64,000 nt of DNA from JAFDVL01 sp963794955 (GTDB lineage: Bacteria; Acidobacteriota; Blastocatellia; RBC074). Within the stretch, counting starts at the first letter, position 1. Every line of letters starts with the position of its first letter. Location of the stretch: assembly GCA_963794955.1 (NCBI GenBank), contig CAWCGF010000011.1, forward strand, positions 248,001 through 312,000. The letters run 5' to 3'. The notes under the pieces were generated by a model. The model had not been told where the DNA came from. It made no database searches and was given only the letters and a program-made list of their open reading frames with translations. Of this stretch, positions 1-8,062 are shown piece by piece. Both the position numbers and the translations under genes were made by a program.

Positions 1-29
1 GCCAGTTTTTGCATGGTGTGATAGCTCAT
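1..29 (-). CDS. Start of an unidentified gene cut by the window edge
   Basis: Only nine codons are visible (MSYHTMQKL), running leftwards out of the window. The start codon overlaps the stop of the DUF692/MNIO gene in an ATGA arrangement, so the two are almost certainly translationally coupled. DUF692 enzymes usually work with a partner protein that delivers a peptide substrate, and such partners are often encoded next door. That this gene is the partner is inference from position only; nine residues do not allow a family call. Confidence 0.55.
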
Positions 30-916
30 TGCGCTGGTGCGCTCCCCTCCACCAGCGTCTCTGTAGGAAAGAGCGCATTCAATCTCTCAAAAACGGGCAG
101 GCATTCTTCCGCTACGTTGTGTTCACATTCAAAGACAATAGCTTTCAGATTAGGCGCGCGCGGCAGGACATATTCCAAAATCTCCCACGTCGCGGGCAGC
201 GGTTCAGGCGCGTGGTTGTCTTCGATGTAGCGGTAGCCGTCAACGTCGGCATACGCGCCCCCCGCCACGTGCATTTCGACAATGCGATGCAGCGGGAAAC
301 TGTTGAGCGCCGTCAGCGGCGACAGATCACGCGTCTGCTGAAAGATCGCCAGATGCGCGCAATCCAAGAGCACGCCGCAATCCGCTTGCTCCGCCACTAA
401 CGCGAAATAATCCAGGATGTGTAGCTCGCCCAGGTAAATCACCGACGGCGGGTTTTCGGGCAAACAGAGCAGCCCTGTCTCGGCTTCAATTTGTTGAATA
501 TTCTCGGCGGTTTCAAGCGCCGACTGGCGGCACAGGATCGGCGGCATCAGCATTCCATGCCCGCGTTCGCGCAAGCCAAAATGCCAACGCCCGGCATCGC
601 CACACAGCCACGACGCATTGATTTCCGTGGCCAATGCTTTCGTCCGCGTCAGCCAGTTTTGATCGAGATCATCACGCTCTTCCAGATTGATGTCCAGAAA
701 GTGATAGGTCACCGGCAAGCCGGCAGCCGCCCAGCGCCGCACGCCTTCATCCAGGCCACGTTCAAGGTCGCTGCCGTATTCGTAAAAGTGAATGAGGTCA
801 GGATAGTTCTCCCTCATCCATCCTGCCTCAATGCCTTTCGCGGCGATATTGAACTCTCCCGAAATGCCAACGCCGAGTTTCGGCAGTTGTCCCACACGTT
901 CGGTAAATATGCTCAT
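26..916 (-). CDS. DUF692/MNIO family multinuclear iron oxidase
   Basis: A 296-residue protein with the features of the DUF692 family (MbnB, TglH, ChrH): GVGISGEF near the N-terminus, then PVTYH, LCGDAGRWHFG, LPENPP, LLDCAHL and EMHVAGG in the family's order along a TIM barrel. Known members use a two- or three-iron centre to modify cysteine or other residues in ribosomal peptides; that role here is inferred. I chose the ATG at 916 because GVGISGEF then follows about 15 residues in, as usual; an in-frame extension to 970 has no better ribosome site. The gene overlaps the truncated downstream gene by ATGA. No Cys-rich precursor peptide is visible upstream. Confidence 0.82.
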   Translation of the reverse strand: MSIFTERVGQLPKLGVGISGEFNIAAKGIEAGWMRENYPDLIHFYEYGSDLERGLDEGVRRWAAAGLPVTYHFLDINLEERDDLDQNWLTRTKALATEINASWLCGDAGRWHFGLRERGHGMLMPPILCRQSALETAENIQQIEAETGLLCLPENPPSVIYLGELHILDYFALVAEQADCGVLLDCAHLAIFQQTRDLSPLTALNSFPLHRIVEMHVAGGAYADVDGYRYIEDNHAPEPLPATWEILEYVLPRAPNLKAIVFECEHNVAEECLPVFERLNALFPTETLVEGSAPAQ

Positions 917-1006
917 GCTCTGGATTGTATGAACATGAGAAAACTCTGACAAGCGTTCCGGCCCTGCCAAGCAGATTAGGCGAAAAGATAAGTATGTGGG
1001 TCGTGA

Positions 1007-1201
1007 TCAAAAGATCGCGCGCGCTCGTTTCTGAAAGGCAGAAGTGGTATAGGGCAGGTGCTGTTTGACGACCAGTCGCAGTTCGTACAGCAAGGCAGGC
1101 TCGGCTTACGCAAGGCGCGCGGCGTCATTGCCGATGTCTGTAACGATAGCCATCGTTTGGCGCTTAGAATGTTCGGCGAGGAGGGCTTGGCGAATGTCCA
1201 T
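1007..1201 (-). pseudogene. Remnant of a small conserved gene, middle deleted
   Basis: From an ATG at 1201 the frame reads MDIRQALLAEHSKRQTMAIV and on for 31 codons to TAA at 1106-1108. The same frame stays open for another 32 codons (LLYELRLVVKQHLPYTTSAF and a basic end) to TGA at 1007-1009. From memory these two pieces resemble the beginning and end of one conserved hypothetical family (longer, helical-repeat-like), with the central part missing. An AAGG lies upstream of the ATG, and the fragment sits 27 bases after the M16 peptidase on the same strand. I read it as a gene that lost its middle and gained a stop. The family assignment is from memory only. Confidence 0.5.
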
Positions 1202-1228
1202 TGCTCGGCCCTTGGAAAGGAAAAGAAA

Positions 1229-2500
1229 TCAGCTTAATTGCACCCGCTCAATTTGTACTCCATCTATATCACCCAACACAGTAACGGCCATCGCTTCCGG
1301 CTGAAAAACCTCAACTGCCAGGCGTTGAATTTCTGCGGCAGTGACCGCATTGATTTTTTCGATCACTTCATCCGCAGAAAGGAATTTGCCCCACGTCATT
1401 TCCTGTGATGCGAGTGCGCTCATCCGCGCGGAACTGGATTCTAACGCCAACATCAAACTGGTTTTCAGTTGGTCTTTGTTGCGTTGTAATTCAGCCGCAC
1501 TAACCGGTTCGTTTTTGAGGCGGCGGAGTTCAGCTACCGTAGCCGTAATGGTCGGTTCAATGTTTTCGGCAGAAGCTCCGGCATAAATGCTCAAGAAGCC
1601 CGTGTCAACATACTCTGTCAGCGAAGAAAAGATCGTGTAAACCAGCCCGCGATCTTCGCGCACGGATTGAAACAGGCGCGAACTCATCCCCCCGCCCAGG
1701 ATCGTGCAAAGCACATTCATCGCGTAATGATCTTCGCTCATCAATGAAGGGCAAACCGCTCCCAGTACGAGGTGCGTTTGCTCCAATTCGGCCTTATGGC
1801 GCAGCGTGAAGTGCGGCGTCGGCGCGGGTTCCGGTTGGCTGGCCGCAACCTTACGTGGGCGCAAATGCCCGAAATGTTGCTTAATCAGCTCAACCCATTC
1901 TTCGTGGGCGATGTTACCGGCTGCCGCAACTACCAAATTCTGCGGGCGATACGCATCATCATAATGCTTACGCACGCGTTTTGATTTGAACGTCGCCAGG
2001 GTTTCCGGCGTACCTAAAATCGGGCGTCCGAGCGCGTGATTGGGGTAAAAGCCTTCCGAGAAAATCTCGAAGACCAAATCATCCGGTGTGTCTTCGACCA
2101 TCTTGATTTCTTCCAGGATGACGTTGCGCTCTTTGTCCAATTCGACAGGATTGAAAGTGGGTGCCGTCACCAAATCCGCTACCAATTCAAAAGCCTGGGG
2201 CAAATGCTCATCCAAAACTTTGTTGGTGAAGCCCACAGATTCGCGCGCCGTGAACGCGTCCAGATAACCGCCAAGCGCGTCGGATTCATCGGCGATTTGC
2301 ACCGCCGAGCGTTTACGCGTGCCTTTGAAAAGCGTGTGTTCGATGAAATGGTTGATGCCATTGATGTCAGGCGTTTCGTGCCGTGAGCCTTCGCGCAGGA
2401 ATACGCCAAAGCTGACAGAACGGACATGCGGCATGGATTCGGAAACGACTACCAAGCCGTTTGCAAGCTGGGTTTTGTGAATATTGGGATCGTTGCTCAT
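1229..2500 (-). CDS. M16 family zinc metallopeptidase (processing-peptidase-like)
   Basis: A 423-residue protein of the M16 (insulinase/mitochondrial processing peptidase) family. The inverted zinc motif HFIEH is at residues 51-55, and the third zinc ligand is a Glu at about 131 in NVILEEIKM, close to the family's usual spacing. The second, non-catalytic M16 half follows, with the typical GGGMSSRLFQ and RGLVYTI stretch. Length fits the single-chain bacterial type (YmxG/PqqL-like). No signal peptide is seen, so it is probably cytoplasmic. The ATG at 2500 is preferred over a TTG one codon upstream; a GAGG lies about 16 bases upstream. Physiological substrate unknown. Confidence 0.9.
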   Translation of the reverse strand: MSNDPNIHKTQLANGLVVVSESMPHVRSVSFGVFLREGSRHETPDINGINHFIEHTLFKGTRKRSAVQIADESDALGGYLDAFTARESVGFTNKVLDEHLPQAFELVADLVTAPTFNPVELDKERNVILEEIKMVEDTPDDLVFEIFSEGFYPNHALGRPILGTPETLATFKSKRVRKHYDDAYRPQNLVVAAAGNIAHEEWVELIKQHFGHLRPRKVAASQPEPAPTPHFTLRHKAELEQTHLVLGAVCPSLMSEDHYAMNVLCTILGGGMSSRLFQSVREDRGLVYTIFSSLTEYVDTGFLSIYAGASAENIEPTITATVAELRRLKNEPVSAAELQRNKDQLKTSLMLALESSSARMSALASQEMTWGKFLSADEVIEKINAVTAAEIQRLAVEVFQPEAMAVTVLGDIDGVQIERVQLS

Positions 2501-2726
2501 CAATAATTACTACTGACCTCACCAGCCATCGTAGCATGACGAAGCAAAGAGAGAAAACAATTCCTGAGAATGCCGCAGCCCAGAGGCTGGGAGCTGTCCT
2601 TCCCAAAAAAAAGTGCAATTCGCCATCCCTAAATGAGTCGTTGTGCGGAAGATGGCTCCTGGTAGATATTCAAGCAGCGCCGATTGTGGTATAGGAGTGA
2701 TTCAAACAAGTAGGGGGAATCCCAAG

Positions 2727-3500
2727 ATGAATGAAATCAGTAAAGTCGCAGTTGTAACCGGTGCGGCACGCGGCATAGGACTGGCGATTGCCCAAAAGTT
2801 TTTGGCCGATGGATACCGCGTAGCCTTGCTTGATGTTGACGCTGAAACGCTGGCAATGACGGCAGCCTTGCTGCGCGATCAGCCGATCCTTGCGGTTGCG
2901 GGTGATGTTTCCAACCCACAGCAAGTTCAATCCTCAATAGAAAAAATCGTGGCGCACTTTGGACGCCTTGACGCGCTGGTCAACAACGCTGGCGTCGCGG
3001 TATTCAAGTCAGCGCTTGAGACGACGTATGACGATTGGTCACGCATTCTGGCCACGAACCTCACGGGGCCGTTTCTTTGCACGCAAGCGTGTGTGCCTGT
3101 AATGCTGCAACATGGCGGTGGCAGCGTGGTCAATATTGCTTCGATTTCCGGCCTGCGCGCCAGCACGTTGCGCCTCGCGTACGGCACCAGCAAGGCAGCG
3201 CTGATGCACCTCACCAAACAACAAGCGGTGGAATTCGGCAATGCCGGGATTCGGGTTAATGCTATCGCGCCCGGCCCGGTCGAAACAGCGATGGCCCAAC
3301 AAGTTCATTCGGCGGACATTCGCACCGATTATCACGACGCGATTCCGCTCGCACGCTACGGCACCGTGCAAGAGATCGCTAATGCTGTAGCATTTTTGTG
3401 CAGCACTGACGCCACTTATATCAACGGTCAAATTCTTGCCGTGGATGGCGGGTTTGACGCCTCCGGCGTTGGCCTGCCAAGCTTACGCAGCAAGATGTAA
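2727..3500 (+). CDS. SDR family NAD(P)-dependent oxidoreductase
   Basis: A classical short-chain dehydrogenase/reductase of 257 residues. It has the nucleotide-binding TGAARGIG at 11-18, NNAG at 86-89, and the catalytic Ser139, Tyr152 and Lys156 (YGTSK). NAPGPVET-type and VDGGF C-terminal motifs are also present. The acidic residue after beta-2 (LLDVD) suggests NAD rather than NADP, by family rule. The ATG at 2727 has AGGGGGA nine bases upstream, which decides it over a longer frame beginning at 2643. Substrate cannot be told. It runs towards tpx, 77 bases downstream, and may share a transcript. Confidence 0.92.
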   Translation: MNEISKVAVVTGAARGIGLAIAQKFLADGYRVALLDVDAETLAMTAALLRDQPILAVAGDVSNPQQVQSSIEKIVAHFGRLDALVNNAGVAVFKSALETTYDDWSRILATNLTGPFLCTQACVPVMLQHGGGSVVNIASISGLRASTLRLAYGTSKAALMHLTKQQAVEFGNAGIRVNAIAPGPVETAMAQQVHSADIRTDYHDAIPLARYGTVQEIANAVAFLCSTDATYINGQILAVDGGFDASGVGLPSLRSKM

Positions 3501-3577
3501 CCTCGTTATTTTTCGCTCAACCATATCATCATCGCCGCCCTGTCGGCGTCCCAACAATGAAGGAGAATTTAAACTAC

Positions 3578-4081
3578 ATGGCTTCAGTTACATTCAAAGG
3601 AAACCCCGTAACCTTACAGGGTACAGAAGTAGCGGTTGGACAAACCGCGCCTGATTTTAAAGTGCAAAAATCATCTGACCTGAGCGATTACACGCTTGCT
3701 TCCTCCGCAGGTAAAACCCGCATTCTGGTCGCCGTGCCGTCGCTCGACACACCTGTTTGCGATATGGAAACGCGGCGCTTTAATGAAGAAGCAGCGAAGT
3801 TGCCCGAAGTGGAAATCGTGTGCTTGAGTATGGATTTGCCGTTCGCGCAAAAGCGTTGGTGCGGTGCGGCGGGCGTGGATAAACTCCTCACTGCCAGCGA
3901 TCATCGGGATGCTTCGTTCGGGGAAAACTACGGCGTGCTGATTAGCGGCGGCCCGTTGGATCGGTTGCACGCGCGTGCCGTCTTTGTCATTGACGCAGAT
4001 AATACAGTCAAATATGTGGAGTATGTGAAGGACATTACCGAACAACCGAATTACGAAGCGGCGTTAGCAGCGGCGAAGTAA
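3578..4081 (+). CDS. tpx: Thiol peroxidase Tpx (atypical 2-Cys peroxiredoxin)
   Basis: A 167-residue lipid-hydroperoxide and H2O2 reductase. The peroxidatic Cys61 (TPVCDMETRRF) and resolving Cys95 (KRWCGAAGV) sit at the numbers known for E. coli Tpx. The APDF motif and overall length also match the family, which uses thioredoxin as electron donor in the cytoplasm. Start chosen at the ATG at 3578 because AAGGAG lies 12 bases upstream; an in-frame ATG at 3557 precedes that site. It follows the SDR gene on the same strand. A strong hairpin (4155-4194) lies downstream. Confidence 0.96.
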   Translation: MASVTFKGNPVTLQGTEVAVGQTAPDFKVQKSSDLSDYTLASSAGKTRILVAVPSLDTPVCDMETRRFNEEAAKLPEVEIVCLSMDLPFAQKRWCGAAGVDKLLTASDHRDASFGENYGVLISGGPLDRLHARAVFVIDADNTVKYVEYVKDITEQPNYEAALAAAK

Positions 4082-4154
4082 ATGGAGAAAACGACTTGTT
4101 GTCGTAGCACAAGAAAGTTGATGCAGAGATTTATGTGAAAGCGTAGACTGTGCG

Positions 4155-4194
4155 CGCGCAGGGGGAAGAAGTTAATACTTCTTCTCTCTGTGCG
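4155..4194 (+). terminator. 18-bp hairpin between tpx and the VWA gene
   Basis: Bases 4155-4172 pair with 4177-4194, including three G-T pairs, around a TAAT loop; the core is GAAGAAGT/ACTTCTTC. There is no T-run behind it, so it is not a classical rho-independent terminator. It may be a tpx 3' end structure or part of the leader of the VWA gene, whose ATG is 24 bases downstream. Confidence 0.45.
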
Positions 4195-4217
4195 AAGATT
4201 TGAAAGTGGAATAGTCT

Positions 4218-5222
4218 ATGCAAGTTGTTCGTTTCCTCCTCACCAGCATCGTTTTGGGGTGTGTGCTTCTTTTCCCTTCCTCTCTTGGACAAGACAAGAA
4301 ATCCAAAGATAAGACGGCTAAACAGCAGCTTCCTCCTTCTACGCTGCGAGTCGCATTCAACTTTGAGACAGTAGAAGGATTGCCTGCCGACGCAAAACTA
4401 CAAGTAGAAAACCTGAAGATCATTGAAGACGGCAGTGCCCAAAAAATTGATTCGCTCGATAGTAAACCTCAGGGCGTCAGCTATGGATTGCTCATTGATA
4501 CTTCAGGCAGCATGCTTGAGTACTTCTCTGGGATCAAACTTTTGACCATTAGCTTGATTGATCAATTAGGCAGTTCAGACGAGATGTTCATTGTCCAGGT
4601 TAAAAAGGAGGCTGAATTGTTGCAAGGCATAACAGCCGATAAGGACGCACTATATAAATCGGTAGAAGATCTTTACACCGGCGGCGGATCAGCTTTATAC
4701 GATAGCGTAATAGCAGGCGCTGACTACCTCCAAGAGAACGCCAAAAAGCCGCGCCGGACGTTGATTGTGTTAACCGATGTAGTGGAACGAGGCAGTGAAT
4801 GGAAACTTGACGAAACGCTTGAAGCTATTGCTGAGAACAATGTCCAAATCTCTGTTATCCGTCTCTTCAATCAGCAGATACTCGCACGTAGTGAGCGACC
4901 AATATTTGGAGGCAACCCTTTGGAAAAATCTGTTGCGAAAGGAACCTCCGTTTTTGATTCACTCGCATCACTCACCGGCGGCGCATTCGTCAAATACTCT
5001 GCACCATTAAAAGTGACCAAAGAAGAAACTCCTGCCTTGCTCCGGGTTACCCACGATTACACAATGCCGATCTTTCAACTCGCAAAAGCGAACTACCGCT
5101 TGTCTTACCTGACAACCAATCAAAAGTTTGACGGGCAACCACGTAATGCACAAGTCATCTGGCAAGACCAGGAAGGGAAGGCATTCACAAAAGAGTTCAA
5201 GTTTGTCGTGCCCAAGAAGTAA
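4218..5222 (+). CDS. Secreted VWA-domain protein of the acidobacterial type
   Basis: A 334-residue exported protein. A signal peptide spans about 1-24 (hydrophobic, ending SSLGQ) and is followed by a Lys-rich stretch. A von Willebrand factor A domain then carries the metal-ion site motif DTSGS at 94-98. The layout (short N-terminal beta domain, then VWA, then a C-terminal part with YRLSY) matches the VWFA-related Acidobacterial domain family. These are abundant in Acidobacteriota, and their role, perhaps surface or protein binding, is not established. The start is the first ATG after the 4155-4194 hairpin. The gene stands alone. Confidence 0.85.
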   Translation: MQVVRFLLTSIVLGCVLLFPSSLGQDKKSKDKTAKQQLPPSTLRVAFNFETVEGLPADAKLQVENLKIIEDGSAQKIDSLDSKPQGVSYGLLIDTSGSMLEYFSGIKLLTISLIDQLGSSDEMFIVQVKKEAELLQGITADKDALYKSVEDLYTGGGSALYDSVIAGADYLQENAKKPRRTLIVLTDVVERGSEWKLDETLEAIAENNVQISVIRLFNQQILARSERPIFGGNPLEKSVAKGTSVFDSLASLTGGAFVKYSAPLKVTKEETPALLRVTHDYTMPIFQLAKANYRLSYLTTNQKFDGQPRNAQVIWQDQEGKAFTKEFKFVVPKK

Positions 5223-5278
5223 GCGCGCTCAATCAGATTTCATCGGCGCGAATAAGCTGCGCTACAGCAAATACATGA

Positions 5279-6562
5279 TCACTTGATATTCAGCAAGACG
5301 CCTTGCCCATCACTGAAAATCCCCGCGACCGCCCCTGTCATCAATGTGCCGAGTGTCGCTGCCAGCAAGGCACGCAAGCCGAGACGGGCTAAATCATCAC
5401 GGCGCGAAGGAACCAATGCCGCAGTCCCACCGACAAAGATTGCCATCGAGGCCACGTGCGCGAAACCGCATAATGCGTAACTCAAAATCACGACTGTGCG
5501 CGGGTCGGTGATTTGGCCGCTCATGACCATCGTGGCTAGGTCTTGATACGAAACGACCTCGGTCAAAATTACGCGTTCGCCCAAAAGCCTGGCGGCTTCG
5601 GCGATGTCGGCGCGCGCGATGCCGAGCAGGGCAGCCAGCGGATAAAAAATCCAGCCCAGGATTTTGGTGAGGGAAAGCGGTTCAGACAAATGTAACCACT
5701 GGCTCGGCCAGCCGACGAGTTTGTCGAATAACGCGACAAGGGCAAGGATGGCGACTAATAACGTCGCAATGCCAATCGCTAACTTCAGCCCATCATTTGC
5801 GCCTTCGATAATGGCGCTCATCAAACTGCTGGAGCGCGTGCCCGGCTCTTCGGGTGGGATGGTGCTGAGCGTTTCGGGCGTTTCGGTTTCAGGCAGCAGG
5901 AGTTTCGCCATCACAACGGATGCGGGAATACAGATGACCGAAGCGGACAACAGGTGCCCGGCGATGTTCGGGAAAGACTTGCTGAGCATCAAGGTGTAAA
6001 TGCCGAGTGTCGTCGAAGCTGCCGTTGCCATTCCCGTGCTCAGCACGCAGAGCAATTCCGAGCGCGTCATTTTTGCCAGGTAAGGTCGCACGACTAAGGC
6101 GGATTCGACACCGACGAAAATATTGGCGGCACCGGTCAGGCTTTCGGCTCCACTAATGCCCATTGTTTTATGAAAGAGTTTGGCAAAGACGCGCACGATT
6201 GCTTGCAAAACGCCGAGGTAGTACAACGCGGCAGACAATGCAGAAAAGAAAATCGCAATCGGCAAGGCTTGAAAGGCGAGGATAAAGCCCACCGACCCTT
6301 GTTCGCCCGGCCCGGCAGCCAAAGGCCCTAGCAGAAAATTCGTGCCGACTTTGGATACCTCCAGCAACGCCATTACGCCATCATTCAGCTTCAGGAAAAT
6401 ATCGCGCGAAATTGGCAGGCGAAAAATCAGCAGGCCGATGAACAGTTGCAATCCCATTCCCCACACGATGGTGCGCCAGTTCACTCTGCGACGATGTGCC
6501 GAACAGAGCCAGGCCAAGCCCGCAAAGACAAAAAAACCGAGGGCAGAAATCAGGTGCAGCAT
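5279..6562 (-). CDS. Concentrative nucleoside transporter (NupC/CNT family)
   Basis: A 427-residue polytopic membrane protein with about ten hydrophobic segments. Hallmarks of Na+- or H+-coupled nucleoside importers are visible: GAESLTGAANIFVG, ESALVV, the GMATAASTTLGIY region, and near the C-terminus SYALCGFAHVASMAIFVGG. Length is typical of bacterial NupC. Start taken at the ATG at 6562 because AAGGA lies upstream and MLHLISALGFFVF begins the first membrane segment; a longer frame reaching 6721 adds a sequence unlike the family. Coupling ion and nucleoside range cannot be read from sequence. Confidence 0.93.
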   Translation of the reverse strand: MLHLISALGFFVFAGLAWLCSAHRRRVNWRTIVWGMGLQLFIGLLIFRLPISRDIFLKLNDGVMALLEVSKVGTNFLLGPLAAGPGEQGSVGFILAFQALPIAIFFSALSAALYYLGVLQAIVRVFAKLFHKTMGISGAESLTGAANIFVGVESALVVRPYLAKMTRSELLCVLSTGMATAASTTLGIYTLMLSKSFPNIAGHLLSASVICIPASVVMAKLLLPETETPETLSTIPPEEPGTRSSSLMSAIIEGANDGLKLAIGIATLLVAILALVALFDKLVGWPSQWLHLSEPLSLTKILGWIFYPLAALLGIARADIAEAARLLGERVILTEVVSYQDLATMVMSGQITDPRTVVILSYALCGFAHVASMAIFVGGTAALVPSRRDDLARLGLRALLAATLGTLMTGAVAGIFSDGQGVLLNIK

Positions 6563-6796
6563 GAGCGAAAATCCTTTTTGTGGTTGTGATCTGCAAGGCG
6601 TGAAAAATGAAGCGCGATTGTAAAAGCCTTTGGCGAGAAAATCCAACTTCGCCCCATAATGTTTGGCCAAATCCTCACCAAGGCTGTGGAAATTTGCCAA
6701 CCTTCTTGTAAACTGGCACATCCAAATCGCCGCTCACGCACGTTCCCCCTATGCGTGCCGAGCATGATAATCTCCCCCCTTTCAGGAGCATTGATA

Positions 6797-7963
6797 ATGA
6801 GGAACCTACTTTTCACCTTCACCTTATGCGTCGCCTTTCTTGGGCAACTCACATCAGTTGCCGCGCAATCCGTGAGCGATTCTGACCGTAGACAAATTGA
6901 GCGTGAACTAGAACGCCAGCTTGCCAATGACATGGGCGAAAGCGTCAAAGTCCGCCTTAACTCGGCGGAATCCGCTTCCACCGGCAACCGCGAACTGAGT
7001 GTCCGCGGACAAGCTTCCGTGGAAGGTCGCCGCAGTGGCCGCAGCGAAATCTGGTATGACGTGATCATTGACACGCGCCGCAACAACATTACCCGCACCA
7101 ACTGGGGGCAGGGGCGCAATCCTGGCGGCGGCTCGGATCGGGATCGCTATGGCAATTCGCCCACGGGCGCTTTACGCCTTGGTCGCTACGAAATTCAAGT
7201 TGTCGAAACCAAGCGGCTGCTGGTGGCAAGCAACAACGGACAAGTCGTGCAAACGAATGCTGGCAACGCGCGCCGCCGACAATGGGATATTGAAGAAGCG
7301 GGCAATGGGTATTACTACCTTCGTTCGGCAGACACGGGCGAAGTGATGACGGTCGCAGGCAATGGCGACAGCGGTGCGGCCATTATTTTGGCGGAGCAAG
7401 GCCGCAATCGTGACGCGCAACTTTGGGATATTCGCACTGAGAACGACAACAGCTATCGCTTCCTCGCGCCTACTGGCAGATCAATGGACGCGCCGGGCAA
7501 CGAACGCTACGATGGTGCGCGCATGCAAATTTTCAAGCGCAACAGTGGCGACAACCAACGCTTCTGGCTACGTTGGATTGGCGCGAGCGAGCGCAATCGT
7601 GATCGGTATCGTGATCGTGACCGCGACCGCAATCGTGATGATTGGTATGACACAGGCCGCGCGCAACGCTCCGGGAGCCTGCGCTGGCGCGGACGCGTGG
7701 ACGATGTGGTGGAAATCGAAATCCGTGGCGATCAAATCTACGAACGCACGATTTCCGGTCAGCCCGTTACGGATGTCGGTGCGCGCTTTAATTCCTTTAT
7801 GCCGCGCCGACGGGTGAATGTAAGCGTCGAGAAATTCCGTGGTCGGGGTTACGTCGAAATCGTCGAACAACCATCGTCTCGCAATGAGTTCATCGCTATT
7901 GTTCGCATCCGCGATACCAAGGGCGGCGCGGATGATTACGATATAGAAGTCTATTGGAACTAA
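6797..7963 (+). CDS. Secreted protein with ricin-type beta-trefoil lectin domain
   Basis: A 388-residue exported protein with a signal peptide at about 1-23 (LLFTFTLCVAFLGQ). Residues around 115-250 form a ricin-B-like beta-trefoil with repeated QLW/QRFW elements (RRRQWDI, DAQLWDI, NQRFWLRW). A run of alternating Arg-Asp follows (about 260-275). A C-terminal beta-rich domain ends the protein. Ricin-type domains bind carbohydrate, so a role in glycan or cell-surface binding is likely but unproven. The ATG at 6797 has AGGAG 14 bases upstream. The N-terminal 90 residues are not recognised. Confidence 0.72.
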   Translation: MRNLLFTFTLCVAFLGQLTSVAAQSVSDSDRRQIERELERQLANDMGESVKVRLNSAESASTGNRELSVRGQASVEGRRSGRSEIWYDVIIDTRRNNITRTNWGQGRNPGGGSDRDRYGNSPTGALRLGRYEIQVVETKRLLVASNNGQVVQTNAGNARRRQWDIEEAGNGYYYLRSADTGEVMTVAGNGDSGAAIILAEQGRNRDAQLWDIRTENDNSYRFLAPTGRSMDAPGNERYDGARMQIFKRNSGDNQRFWLRWIGASERNRDRYRDRDRDRNRDDWYDTGRAQRSGSLRWRGRVDDVVEIEIRGDQIYERTISGQPVTDVGARFNSFMPRRRVNVSVEKFRGRGYVEIVEQPSSRNEFIAIVRIRDTKGGADDYDIEVYWN

Positions 7964-7967
7964 ATAT

Positions 7968-8020
7968 AAGTCTGGGAAAGTCGGAGAAAGCCAAAACCGT
8001 TTCTCGACTTTCCCAGACTT
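7968..8020 (+). terminator. Large inverted repeat after the lectin gene
   Basis: Bases 7968-7989 (AAGTCTGGGAAAGTCGGAGA and two more) are the reverse complement of 8000-8020 apart from one missing base, giving a stem of about 21 bp with a 10-base loop. It starts five bases after the stop codon. Parts of the same words recur in 8021-8060 (CCCAGCTTTTCTCCGACTT). The run is low in complexity and looks repeat-derived. It could end transcription before the next gene at 8063, though no clean T-run follows. Confidence 0.5.
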
Positions 8021-8062
8021 TCTTGGGATTTCCTCAACTTCCCAGCTTTTCTCCGACTTCTC

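Noticed and set aside
2570..2620. CCCAG-AGG-CTGGG hairpin and A-run near 2580-2612 as a terminator of the M16 gene
   Set aside because: It lies upstream, not downstream, of the leftward M16 gene and the A/T-run is on the wrong side for either strand.
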